Source: a virus
Length of the DNA stretch: 30,724 nucleotides
Strand: one strand, 5' to 3'
IMG/VR virus record: IMGVR_UViG_3300027963_000226
Location: 1 to 30,724 of that record
Part shown: piece after piece, positions 7,590 through 16,590 of the stretch
Numbering within the stretch: position 1 is the stretch's first letter
How the letters are laid out: each line of letters begins with the position of its first letter
The notes under the pieces: model-generated
Seen by the model: only the letters and a program-made list of their open reading frames with translations
Told to the model about the DNA's origin: nothing
Databases searched by the model: none
Made by a program: the position numbers and the translations under genes

Positions 7590-9323
7590 ATGCTATTCCA
7601 AACTGGAAATATTTTAAGTATATGTAATAAGTCCTTAAAGCGAGGGGACTATACGGTTACGCCATTTGAATCAAATAAATTTTGGAAAATAAATACATTA
7701 GATAATTCTGCCTATTTGTATAGTAAGTTGGGTATAAAAGTTTATCGTGTATTATATCCAGAGAATCATAAATATATTGGAAGAATACTGAACATTTCTT
7801 CTTCATTATACGAAAATCATTATGTGTCACAAAGTATTGACCCAAAAGTTCTATGGTATTACTTGGACCATAATTATTATACTGATTATGATAAAAATAA
7901 ACTACCAACTAATATAACAGACTACAATACATTTACCGATTTATCTGAATCTGGTTCTATGATGACTATTCCGATGAAAGTGTTTGGTGAAGGAATACAA
8001 AAAAACTCATTTAGAATAACTAACCAAAGTACTTCTTCTATTTATCAGTATACATTGGTCGATGATGGCTATGGTAATTTAAGAGATACAACATTTGATG
8101 AAACTAAATTCATTGATAATGGCTACCTTTCATTGTATGTTGGATTTAACGAAAAATATAGAGATTATTATTTTAGAAATAAAAATGTAGATTATCTGCT
8201 AGATGCTTCCCCGTTGAGAAATGATATAGATATTATATATCCTAAAAAAATCTCATATCAACCAGGAATACCAACAACAGACACATCACAGTCAAGTGGA
8301 GTATCCGTTGCTTTAGATGGTGGCTATTTTGAAGTAAAAAATCATAAAAATTTCAATTTTGGTAAAGATAAAAACTTTGCTTTTAGTTTTTGGATAAATG
8401 TACCAATAAGTCAGTCTAATAACATCAATACATATAATTCTTTGTTTAGTAAAAATAGAATTGTAAACATAGATACATTAGATGAAACACGGCTAATTTA
8501 TACTAATAAAGATGTTACGAAATCAATTGATCGTTATCCGTTTGATATTGCAATAACAAATACTAATTCTGCGTCTCCGTATAAATTAGTCTTTAAACAA
8601 TCATCTGCATTAGAAACAAGTGAATTAACATCAAGTGTTTTAGCAACTCGTTCTTGGCATCATGTTGTTTGTCAAAAAAGTGCAAGTTATTTACAAATTT
8701 GGGTTGATGGTTCATTAAACGCATCCAAGTATAGTAAAATAACAAGAAATATACAGAACACTCATAATTTTTACATGGGTGGAAACGGTATAGATACTTT
8801 TGCTTTTTCTGGTTCTTTAGATGAGATACGTGTATATAATAGAGTTATAACAGCAGACGAAATTGGCTATCTTGCAAATAATAGCTTACAAAATGGGTAT
8901 GCATATCAGACTTCACGAGTTGGTAATATTTTTTATAAAAAAGGACTTGTTGTTGTATCGGATCCAAGACCAAAATATAAAAATTCATTAATGGGACAAA
9001 CTGGAAATCTTGATTATTCTAACGATACATATGGGTTTGATGGCGAATTCAGAGGAACAACTACTTTTTATCAATCTGAAATTATTTGTAAAATAAGAAA
9101 ATCTGAATTTAATTTTACACAGAATCCTTCTATTAGAAAAGATAAAGATAGTGAATCTATATATGTTGAAGATTACGTTACCGGATCATATTTCACTCCT
9201 TATATTACAACAATTGGCCTTTATACCGATAATAACGAATTGGTTGCTCTTGCTAAACTGGCTAATCCAATAAAGAAAAGAAAAGATGTTGATATGAATA
9301 TTATTGTACGATTTGATATGTAA
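7590..9323 (+). CDS. Virion protein: diverged YITTIGLY module with a nested LamG (concanavalin-like) domain
   Basis: This 577-residue protein begins with a diverged first half of the shared virion module (about residues 1-235, with YTLVDDGYGNL equivalent to SLIDDSG). Residues about 236-431 form a laminin-G-like jelly roll: VALDGGYFEV, FAFSFWINVP, SWHHVVCQKS...LQIWVDGSL, and AFSGSLDEIRVYNRVITADEI are classic LamG_3 signatures. The module then resumes (SLQNGY, GNIFYKKGLVVV, FNFTQNPS) and ends YITTIGLYTDNNELVALAKLANPIKK. LamG domains of this type usually bind glycans or proteins, so this copy probably presents a binding surface on the tail or capsid. The stop overlaps the next start (TAATG). I read the LamG as inserted between two strands of the module. 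Confidence 0.8.
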   Translation: MLFQTGNILSICNKSLKRGDYTVTPFESNKFWKINTLDNSAYLYSKLGIKVYRVLYPENHKYIGRILNISSSLYENHYVSQSIDPKVLWYYLDHNYYTDYDKNKLPTNITDYNTFTDLSESGSMMTIPMKVFGEGIQKNSFRITNQSTSSIYQYTLVDDGYGNLRDTTFDETKFIDNGYLSLYVGFNEKYRDYYFRNKNVDYLLDASPLRNDIDIIYPKKISYQPGIPTTDTSQSSGVSVALDGGYFEVKNHKNFNFGKDKNFAFSFWINVPISQSNNINTYNSLFSKNRIVNIDTLDETRLIYTNKDVTKSIDRYPFDIAITNTNSASPYKLVFKQSSALETSELTSSVLATRSWHHVVCQKSASYLQIWVDGSLNASKYSKITRNIQNTHNFYMGGNGIDTFAFSGSLDEIRVYNRVITADEIGYLANNSLQNGYAYQTSRVGNIFYKKGLVVVSDPRPKYKNSLMGQTGNLDYSNDTYGFDGEFRGTTTFYQSEIICKIRKSEFNFTQNPSIRKDKDSESIYVEDYVTGSYFTPYITTIGLYTDNNELVALAKLANPIKKRKDVDMNIIVRFDM

Positions 9324-9730
9324 TGAAAAGAAATGCCGTAGCAATAAAGAATGGTTTTAGAAGTGGATTGGAAGACAATATAAATGATTCACTTCAAGAA
9401 TCGAAAAAAGAATTTGGTTATGAAACGGATAAAATATCCTATATACAACCAGCAACAAAACACAACTACACTCCTGATTTTATTCTTAATAAGAAAACAG
9501 GTGATAAACTTTATATTGAATCAAAAGGTCGCTGGGTAAAAACTGACAGATTAAAGTTTGATTTAATATTTGAACAGTATTCAGAAATAGATATTCGATT
9601 TGTATTTCAAAATCCAAATGCAAAGTTATACAAAGGAAGTAAAACCACATACGCTCAGTATTGTGATAAAAAAGGTTGGAAGTGGGCAAAGAAAGATATT
9701 CCAAAAGAATGGTTGGATGAGTGTTTGTAA
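9323..9730 (+). CDS. T7-type endonuclease I, Holliday junction resolvase
   Basis: This 135-residue protein matches T7 gp3 endonuclease I closely in length and motif order. Visible signatures are SGLEDN (E17), TPDF (D52) and YIESKGRW (E66, K68), which correspond to the PD-(D/E)XK catalytic set E20, D55, E65 and K67 of the T7 enzyme. Other family features are RFVFQNPNAKLYKGSKTTYAQYC near residues 92-114 and the terminal IPKEWL. The family works as a domain-swapped dimer that cuts four-way and branched DNA, resolving recombination intermediates and removing branches before packaging. The gene starts inside the stop of the upstream virion gene (TAATG), so it is expressed with structural proteins. 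That timing fits a debranching role coupled to packaging. Confidence 0.93.
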   Translation: MKRNAVAIKNGFRSGLEDNINDSLQESKKEFGYETDKISYIQPATKHNYTPDFILNKKTGDKLYIESKGRWVKTDRLKFDLIFEQYSEIDIRFVFQNPNAKLYKGSKTTYAQYCDKKGWKWAKKDIPKEWLDECL

Positions 9731-9755
9731 TTGTCACAAATTTTTATTATATTTG
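9724..9755 (+). promoter_or_regulatory. Candidate Bacteroidetes-type promoter upstream of primase and Mre11-Rad50 genes
   Basis: TTTG at 9724-9727 and TATATTTG at 9748-9755 are separated by 20 bases. This fits the published Bacteroidetes primary-sigma consensus (TTTG, about 19-21 bases, TAnnTTTG). The gap of 57 bases before ATG 9788 is one of the longest in the window and marks the change from structural to DNA-metabolism genes. Confidence 0.45.
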
Positions 9756-9758
9756 TGA
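9734..9758 (+). promoter_or_regulatory. Inverted repeat overlapping the candidate promoter
   Basis: TCACAAAT (9734-9741) and ATTTGTGA (9751-9758) form a perfect 8-bp inverted repeat around a 9-base spacer. The right arm overlaps the TATATTTG box, so it could be an operator. A weak terminator hairpin for the upstream operon is the alternative, but there is no T-run after it. Confidence 0.4.
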
Positions 9759-9787
9759 TATAAACTATTCTATAAAAAAGTGTTGTT

Positions 9788-10744
9788 ATGATAAATTATG
9801 ATTTACTCAATTTGTTAGAAAAAGTTCTTGGTAAAGGACGCAAAACTTCTGGCAATAACTACTCTTTTTTCTCTCCGTTCATTTCCCATTACAAACCAAA
9901 ATTAGAAATAGATTTAAGTGCATCTAACGATGGACAAAATGTATGGCATTGTTGGGTGAGTAACGCTAAGGGTAGAAATATATCATCACTATTCAAAAAA
10001 TTAAAAGTCGATAGGTCTTACTATACTGATTTGGATAAAATTATAAAGATTAGAAAACTTTATGTTCCTGACCAAAATCAAACAAAAGAAATTCAGTTGA
10101 GTATTCCATCGGAAACTATTCGTTTGTATGAATACGGCAAAATAAAAGACATACAAACTAAAATGCAGTTAAAGCAGGCAATAAATTATTTGAAAAAACG
10201 AGGAATCAGTAGAACCGATATGATTAGATATGATATTGGTTATTGCCCAAATGGTTCTTACTCTGGTAGAATAATCGTTCCATCGTATGATGATAATTTC
10301 AATTTGAATTTTTTTGTTTCTCGTTCTATTTTTGAAGAAGATACATTAAAATATAAAAATCCAAAATGGAGTAAAGACGTTATTGGTTTTGATTCATTTA
10401 TTAATTGGAATGAACCAATAACTTTAGTCGAGGGTGTGTTTGACGCAATTAGTGCCAGATATAACACTATACCACTTTTCGGCAAACTAATGTCAAACTT
10501 ATTGAAAGAGAAAATATTACTACGTAAACCACCGAAAGTAATTGTTGCTTTGGATAATGATGCAAGAAAAGATGCATTAAACATTTCAAGTTATTTAGTT
10601 AGAAATGGAATAAATGTTTACATTGTAAATTTAGAAGAAAAAGATGTAAACGAAGTTGGATTCAACGCATTTACTTTAATCAAGAGTAACAGTAAGAAGA
10701 CCGATACATACGATATTATTAAACAAAGGATTTTGAATGCTTAA
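9788..10744 (+). CDS. DNA primase, Toprim (DnaG/gp61-like)
   Basis: This 318-residue protein makes RNA primers for lagging-strand synthesis, by family analogy. The Toprim core is clear: LVEGVFDA with catalytic E215, and VIVALDNDA with metal-binding D256 and D258. The preceding segment (YDIGYCPNGSYSGRIIVPSYDD, about 148-169) matches the RNA-polymerase-basic region of DnaG-like primases. The N-terminal domain keeps the shape of a primase zinc finger (FFSPFISHYKPKLEI...VWHCWVSNAKGRNI) but only H34, H54 and C55 are plausible ligands, so the zinc site appears degraded. At 318 residues it is about as long as T4 gp61. The stop overlaps the start of the next gene by 8 bases, indicating coupled expression with the recombination protein. 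The partner helicase is not in the window. Confidence 0.88.
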   Translation: MINYDLLNLLEKVLGKGRKTSGNNYSFFSPFISHYKPKLEIDLSASNDGQNVWHCWVSNAKGRNISSLFKKLKVDRSYYTDLDKIIKIRKLYVPDQNQTKEIQLSIPSETIRLYEYGKIKDIQTKMQLKQAINYLKKRGISRTDMIRYDIGYCPNGSYSGRIIVPSYDDNFNLNFFVSRSIFEEDTLKYKNPKWSKDVIGFDSFINWNEPITLVEGVFDAISARYNTIPLFGKLMSNLLKEKILLRKPPKVIVALDNDARKDALNISSYLVRNGINVYIVNLEEKDVNEVGFNAFTLIKSNSKKTDTYDIIKQRILNA

Positions 10745-13700
10745 CTTACATAGAGTTATACACATAGCTGATGTACATATTAGAAATTATAAACGCCATG
10801 AAGAATATGAAATAGTATTTAATAGATTATACGATTATTGCCGTGAAACTGTTAGTAAACATAAAAATACTTTGATTTATGTTGCGGGTGATATTGTTCA
10901 CGCAAAAACAGATATGAGTCCAGAACTGATAGAAATGACGAGAAATTTTTTATTAAATTTATCTGAGATAGCAACTACTTTTTTTATAGCAGGAAACCAC
11001 GATTGCAACTTGAATAATAAAGACCGAATGGATTCTTTAACTCCAATTTTCAATTCATTTAATAACAATAATAATTTATTTTATTTCAAAGAAACTGGCG
11101 TTTATCCAATGGGTAACGTAGACTTTGTGGTAAATTCAGTATTCGATGATACTAAGAACTTTATTAAAGCATCGGATTTAGAAGATAACGGTAGAAAGAA
11201 AATAGTTCTTTATCATGGTGCGATTAATGCAGCAGAAACAGATACAGGTATGAAGTTACATAATACCGATGTTACTATTGATTTATTTGAGGGATTTGAC
11301 TATGGATTCTTTGGTGATATTCACAGATTTCAATATTTAGATTCAAACAAACGTTTTGCTTATCCAGGTTCACTTATACAACAAAACTTTGGGGAAGACT
11401 TAAAACACGGTGTAATTGAATGGAATTTAACCAATGGTACATCGAAGTTTGTAGAAATAAAAAATGATTTTACTTACCACACAATTGAGGTTGAAGATGG
11501 AAAAATTAAAAACTTACCAGACGAATTTTCAAAAAATAATTACGTACGCTTACATTCAATTAATACATCTAATTCGGACATTCATAAAGTCATTACCGAG
11601 ATAAAATCATTAGCAAATGTTCTTGATGTTAAAGTACAAAGAGTCGGTGGTTCATCGGAAGCAGGAAATACTTCACACAATAAATTAGGTGATATTAGAG
11701 ATATTGCATATCAGAACACATTAATTTCTGATTACATTAAAAATAATAAGTTACCAACTGATACTGCATTGTTAGAACGTATTTATGAAATAAACAGAAA
11801 CGTAAACAAGCAAGTTGATGATAGTGATGTTGTTAGAAATTTAATTTGGACTCCAAACTATTTTAAGTTTGATAATATGTTTTCATACGGTGAAGGTAAT
11901 TCTGTAAACTTTGATTCTATGAATGGTGTTTATGGTTTATTCGCACCGAATGCAAGTGGAAAATCTTCTGTGTTAGACGCTCTTATGTATTGTATTTTTG
12001 ATAAATGTCCAAGAACATACAGAGCAATTCAGGTAATGAATAATAAAAAAGAAAACTTCAACTGTAAACTTAGTTTTAATATCGGTGAACGTAATTACTT
12101 CATTGAAAGGGTTGCAACTAAGGACAAGAAGGGTGCTGTGAAGGTTGTAGTGAACTTTTGGTACTTAGATGGAGAGAACAAAGTTTCACTCAATGGTGAG
12201 GACAGAGACGATACAAATCGTATAATTAGAAAGTATTTGGGGACATACGATGACTTTATTTTAACTGCAATGTCTGTTCAGGGTAACAATACTAATTTTA
12301 TTGATAAGGCACAGCGTGAACGTAAAGACTTACTTGCTCAGTTTTTAGATTTAGAATTGTTTGAAGAATTACATACAATAGCAAACGATGATTCCAAAAG
12401 TGTAAGTACACTTATTAAAGAGTTTAGTAAACAGGATTATTCAACAAAGATATTAAGTGCAGAAGCAAAACGTGATGAAGCAAATACAATTTTATTGAAT
12501 TTGAATTCGGAAAAATCTGAAATTGAAGAAAAAATAGAAAAGTTGAATAGTACAGTTAGAGACAATGAAAATAAATTAATACAAATAGATTCTAATTTAT
12601 CGCCTAATTCATTACAAACACTTTTAGAAAAAGAAATTTCAATTGATAGAAAAATAGATGAAACTATTCGCGGTATGAAATCACTTGAATATGAATTAAA
12701 AGGTGCGAATGAAAGTCTTGATAGATATACGCTAATTCTTTCTGAGTTCAACAAAGAAGATTTGTTAGAACGTAGAAAGATGGTTGATGAAATTAGGTTA
12801 AAACTTTCTAAGAATGAATCCGATTTGAGAAATATAAGACTTCAGATTCAACATTGTGAAGATAAAGTAAATAATTTAAAGAATCATCAGTACGATCCAA
12901 AATGTAAATTCTGTCTTGGTAATGTGTTTGTTCAAGATGCAAAGAAAGCAGAATCAAGTTTAATTGGATTAAATAAAGATAAAAATGATTTACTTGCTGA
13001 AATTGAAGGACTTGAAAAAGAATTCAAGAAAAATTCTAATGTTTATACTGAACTAGACAGATTACAGAAGTCAGAAAACGATCAACATTTTCATCAAAAA
13101 ACGGTATTTAATTTAGAAAAAAATATTTATAGTAATAAAGAAACATTGAAAGGATTTGAAGAAGATTTGGTAAATGTTCAAAATAGAATATTAAAATATA
13201 AAGAAAATGAAGAATCTATTAAAACAAATTCCTTACTGATGGAAATTATAGAAGATTCTAAGAATTCTAAATTAATGTTTACTAAAGAGTTAAAGCAAAT
13301 TGAAGGAAAGATTATAGATTATAGTGGTGATATTAAAGTACAAGAAAGAATTATAAACGATTGTAATGAATCGATTCAGAAATTAAAAGAACTTGAAACA
13401 GAATATCTCGCTTATGATTATTATTTGAAATGTGTAAATAGAAACGGTATTCCGTACGCACTCATAGGTGACGCTTTACCGAAGATACAAGCGGAAACAA
13501 ATAATATTTTATCTCAAATCGTTGATTTTCAAGTGATTTTTGAGACAGATGGTAAGAGTATTAATACTTATATAGTGTATGATGATGATAACTTCTGGCC
13601 ACTTGAATTAACTAGTGGAATGGAAAAATTTATTTCATCTATAGCAATTAGAGCGGCACTTATAAATGTCTGTTCTTTACCAAGACCAAACTTTATAGCA

Positions 13701-13883
13701 ATTGATGAAGGTTTGGGAACATTAGATTCTGGCGTTTTAATGAGTTTCTCTATGTTTTTAGAGTATCTTAAAACTCAGTTTGATTTCGTTATTCTAATAT
13801 CCCATATTGATGTTGTTAGGGATATGGTGGATAGTCAGATAGAAATTAAGAAAGAGAATGGATTTTCAAAAATAAATTGGTAG
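10737..13883 (+). CDS. Fused Mre11/SbcD nuclease and Rad50/SbcC ATPase (gp47-gp46 type) in one polypeptide
   Basis: This 1048-residue protein joins two normally separate subunits. Residues 1 to about 245 are a Mre11/SbcD phosphoesterase: DVH (D12, H14), AGD (D52), GNHD (N87, H88, D89), YHG (H160) and GDIH (D194, H196). A linker region follows. From about residue 366 comes the Rad50/SbcC ATPase: Walker A GLFAPNASGKSS (K409), long coiled coils, a zinc hook CKFC (C723, C726), a signature-like LTSGMEKF (959-965), Walker B FIAIDEG (D990, E991) and the H-loop ISHID. T4 gp46/gp47 resects DNA ends for recombination-dependent replication and host DNA degradation, and the same role is inferred here. 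The frame is continuous, with no stop at the junction. The start ATG 10737 overlaps the primase stop. Confidence 0.93.
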   Translation: MLNLHRVIHIADVHIRNYKRHEEYEIVFNRLYDYCRETVSKHKNTLIYVAGDIVHAKTDMSPELIEMTRNFLLNLSEIATTFFIAGNHDCNLNNKDRMDSLTPIFNSFNNNNNLFYFKETGVYPMGNVDFVVNSVFDDTKNFIKASDLEDNGRKKIVLYHGAINAAETDTGMKLHNTDVTIDLFEGFDYGFFGDIHRFQYLDSNKRFAYPGSLIQQNFGEDLKHGVIEWNLTNGTSKFVEIKNDFTYHTIEVEDGKIKNLPDEFSKNNYVRLHSINTSNSDIHKVITEIKSLANVLDVKVQRVGGSSEAGNTSHNKLGDIRDIAYQNTLISDYIKNNKLPTDTALLERIYEINRNVNKQVDDSDVVRNLIWTPNYFKFDNMFSYGEGNSVNFDSMNGVYGLFAPNASGKSSVLDALMYCIFDKCPRTYRAIQVMNNKKENFNCKLSFNIGERNYFIERVATKDKKGAVKVVVNFWYLDGENKVSLNGEDRDDTNRIIRKYLGTYDDFILTAMSVQGNNTNFIDKAQRERKDLLAQFLDLELFEELHTIANDDSKSVSTLIKEFSKQDYSTKILSAEAKRDEANTILLNLNSEKSEIEEKIEKLNSTVRDNENKLIQIDSNLSPNSLQTLLEKEISIDRKIDETIRGMKSLEYELKGANESLDRYTLILSEFNKEDLLERRKMVDEIRLKLSKNESDLRNIRLQIQHCEDKVNNLKNHQYDPKCKFCLGNVFVQDAKKAESSLIGLNKDKNDLLAEIEGLEKEFKKNSNVYTELDRLQKSENDQHFHQKTVFNLEKNIYSNKETLKGFEEDLVNVQNRILKYKENEESIKTNSLLMEIIEDSKNSKLMFTKELKQIEGKIIDYSGDIKVQERIINDCNESIQKLKELETEYLAYDYYLKCVNRNGIPYALIGDALPKIQAETNNILSQIVDFQVIFETDGKSINTYIVYDDDNFWPLELTSGMEKFISSIAIRAALINVCSLPRPNFIAIDEGLGTLDSGVLMSFSMFLEYLKTQFDFVILISHIDVVRDMVDSQIEIKKENGFSKINW

Positions 13884-13892
13884 TACAAAAAA

Positions 13893-16559
13893 ATGATATA
13901 TTATAAAAGATTAAAGAAAAGTTTGATTGCAATACCTGTATCTTACGAGGATATTGAATTGAATTCTCCTACATTTTTTAATATAACATATACTCCAAGC
14001 TATTTTACAGCTGGTAAAAATATAATAAAATACAACCCAAACTTTAAAACATTATCAACTGAAAATCCAATAGAAATTGAAATTTTAGATTCTTCCGGAA
14101 ATACCATCTATCATTCTAATTTATATTATGCGGAAATAAATGGATCTAATGTAATTTCTGCATATGTGTATCAAGATGTTAGCGTAGGTGAATGTACTAT
14201 AACTTTTATTGGTACACGTAAAAACGCCTTTAAATTGGATAAAAATAAATTAGTACGTTATACTCATAAACTTGATGTAAATTTACTCGCTCCGAATAGA
14301 AATGATATAATATACACATACAAGCCAGTCGTATCATTGAGTGAAAGAAAATATTCTATACTTGAAGAAAAATTTACTTCTGATAAAAATATTATAGTAA
14401 GTGGTAGTGCTGCATTTCAGTATTTGGATGGAAAAAATATTCTGTTTTGTACTTCTCAATCATTTTCTAAAGATTTTGAAAATGGTATTTTATCTTTTCC
14501 TAATCTATCAAATACTCATCTTCCTAATATAACAGAATCGACTAATAGTTTTAGTTATAGTGCTAGTGTTGTTTCTGTGAAACTACCATCACAGATGGAG
14601 TTGGATTCTCGTCCTGTTGTTTATGGACAAAGCGGTGTACATTATGATATAATTGAATCATATAATCAACCGTATCTTCTAAATTACTACAAATCATCAA
14701 CTGATAGAAACGTAACACAAAATATAAAAAATTATATTAAAATCGATATAGATGGTCTCACACCATCTACTGGATATGTTTCAAGAATAAAAGTGATGGG
14801 GAAGAGCAAAATAAATCCTGCATCTGATTATAAGACTTTATATGATTATAGAGTAAATCTAAATAATATTTTAATAGATAGTTCATCGGATTTTATAGAT
14901 TTCAATGTAGGTGAATTTAAAGACTATACAAATCTCACAAGAGCGGGTATTCAGACATCGGTAACTAAATCTGCAATTGATTATTGGAATGTAACATCAA
15001 TTAATTCTGCACCAACTGCTTCTAAATTTTTTTATTCTTCTAATTTATTTAGTGGTATAACAATAACTACTGCAACTGAACTATCATCAAGTCAGTATAT
15101 TATGTTAGAACAGACTGGAAGTAGTGCTTTTAATCTATACAATGACACATTGTACTTATTAAAATTTGATTATTTAATAGATAAAGAAATAACAACTACT
15201 CCTACATTAAATGTTTATATGAGTGGTAGTGCAACTTTTGCCGATACTGAGTATGGAAAATATTTGGGGGGAGTTGATACTTCGACCGATGATTTTTCTG
15301 CTTTTGTATCAAACTTTTCAATTCCAATTTATACCGCTAATAATGGCAATGGAATACTAAAATTCCTTATAAGTGAAGGAATTATATTGCAGAATATACG
15401 AGTTGAAGAAGTTATAGATAGGGGATTTACACCAAATAGAACTACATTATATGTTCCGATTGACCAAAATCATAAATCTGAATATTGGGATTTTGTAATA
15501 AAGTATTTTAATGACGATTACAAAGAGGCTAATATAGATTCGCCTGTAAATAATATATTTATTGAGGGTGGAAATCAATACATTGTTGGTGATAATAATA
15601 TAATTACTGGTTCTACATTTGTTGCACCATATTCTTCAAGTGGTATAGAATTATACGGTAATATATCAGGTTCAAAATCTGGTTCTTATATAAGTTCTTA
15701 CGGATACAAAGGAATAGAATGGGCAACACTTTATCCACTAACTGCTTCAAATTATGGTTGGAGTATAACGCAAGGAAATCCATACTCAAGTGTTAGCTAT
15801 CCACAAGCAACGGTACAGATGATTAATCAAAGTGGTTCCAGATTTGAATTCCGTTCTAATCCAGACTCATTTAAGTTTAATGCGGTTGGAAGTAATTCTA
15901 CTGTGTTAATCGGTAATAGTGGTTCTATAAGTAGTTCTTACTTAAAATGGGATGGTATTGATTTGGTTGTGTATGCTAGTGGTTCTAAACTTACAACCGC
16001 AACCGGTTCATTTACAGGTTCATTTACTGGATCTGGTTTATTCGATTATGTAACTATAACTGGTAGTGTTAATGCAACATATGCATATGCATATTATTCA
16101 TATATAGGAGGTTTTTCTCCATCAACATCAACTGGAGTTTCTTCTGGAACAAATCCATATTCATTAACTGCAACTGCTCGTATTCAAGCATCTGAATTTA
16201 ATGCAACGTCGGATGAAAGACTTAAAAATATAATTGGTAAAATTAAATTAGCAGATGCAATTAGATTCATTAACGAAGTTGATTCAATTCAATTTACATG
16301 GAAAGATGAAATAGATAAGGGAATAAAAACAGGATATTCTGCTCAACAACTTATAAAAACAGGATTTGAGCACATGGTCGGTGCTGTTCCAAAAACAGGA
16401 TTAGAAGAAACAGTAGATAATGACGGATTTATTTCACCGAAAGATACTCAACTTGTTGTTAATACCGATCAAATAACTGCGTATCATAGTTTATTAATAA
16501 AATATCTTTTGGAAAGAATAGAAGAATTAGAAAAAAGGTTATTAGTTTCAGATAATTGA
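13893..16559 (+). CDS. Tail fibre/spike with C-terminal peptidase S74 intramolecular chaperone
   Basis: This 888-residue protein has a long N-terminal and central part (1 to about 680) of beta-rich, Ser/Thr/Asn-rich sequence without a recognised enzyme. A fibre-like tail with SGS/TGS repeats follows (TGSFTGSFTGSGLF). The last 116 residues are an S74 chaperone: S773-D-E-R-L-K778 matches the Ser/Lys autocleavage dyad, followed by GYSAQQL, AYHSLLIKYLLERIEELEKRL and a helical C-terminus. In endosialidases and related fibres this domain trimerises the fibre and then cuts itself off just before the serine. Here that would release a mature protein of about 772 residues. The gene begins 9 bases after the Mre11-Rad50 stop and opens the fibre cluster. 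Confidence 0.85.
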   Translation: MIYYKRLKKSLIAIPVSYEDIELNSPTFFNITYTPSYFTAGKNIIKYNPNFKTLSTENPIEIEILDSSGNTIYHSNLYYAEINGSNVISAYVYQDVSVGECTITFIGTRKNAFKLDKNKLVRYTHKLDVNLLAPNRNDIIYTYKPVVSLSERKYSILEEKFTSDKNIIVSGSAAFQYLDGKNILFCTSQSFSKDFENGILSFPNLSNTHLPNITESTNSFSYSASVVSVKLPSQMELDSRPVVYGQSGVHYDIIESYNQPYLLNYYKSSTDRNVTQNIKNYIKIDIDGLTPSTGYVSRIKVMGKSKINPASDYKTLYDYRVNLNNILIDSSSDFIDFNVGEFKDYTNLTRAGIQTSVTKSAIDYWNVTSINSAPTASKFFYSSNLFSGITITTATELSSSQYIMLEQTGSSAFNLYNDTLYLLKFDYLIDKEITTTPTLNVYMSGSATFADTEYGKYLGGVDTSTDDFSAFVSNFSIPIYTANNGNGILKFLISEGIILQNIRVEEVIDRGFTPNRTTLYVPIDQNHKSEYWDFVIKYFNDDYKEANIDSPVNNIFIEGGNQYIVGDNNIITGSTFVAPYSSSGIELYGNISGSKSGSYISSYGYKGIEWATLYPLTASNYGWSITQGNPYSSVSYPQATVQMINQSGSRFEFRSNPDSFKFNAVGSNSTVLIGNSGSISSSYLKWDGIDLVVYASGSKLTTATGSFTGSFTGSGLFDYVTITGSVNATYAYAYYSYIGGFSPSTSTGVSSGTNPYSLTATARIQASEFNATSDERLKNIIGKIKLADAIRFINEVDSIQFTWKDEIDKGIKTGYSAQQLIKTGFEHMVGAVPKTGLEETVDNDGFISPKDTQLVVNTDQITAYHSLLIKYLLERIEELEKRLLVSDN

Positions 16560-16567
16560 TATTTATA
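16560..16567 (+). promoter_or_regulatory. TATTTATA element, 23 nt before the start at 16591
   Basis: The octamer follows the upstream stop codon directly and precedes a GAGAGAG ribosome binding site. The same octamer recurs before other fibre genes at similar spacing, suggesting a phage-specific late promoter box. Confidence 0.35.
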
Positions 16568-16590
16568 TGGGAATTAATGAGAGAGAATAA

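Noticed and set aside
11480-11830. Frameshift or split between gp47-like and gp46-like parts
   Set aside because: The frame is continuous with sensible sequence through the junction and no stop codon; it reads as a true fusion.
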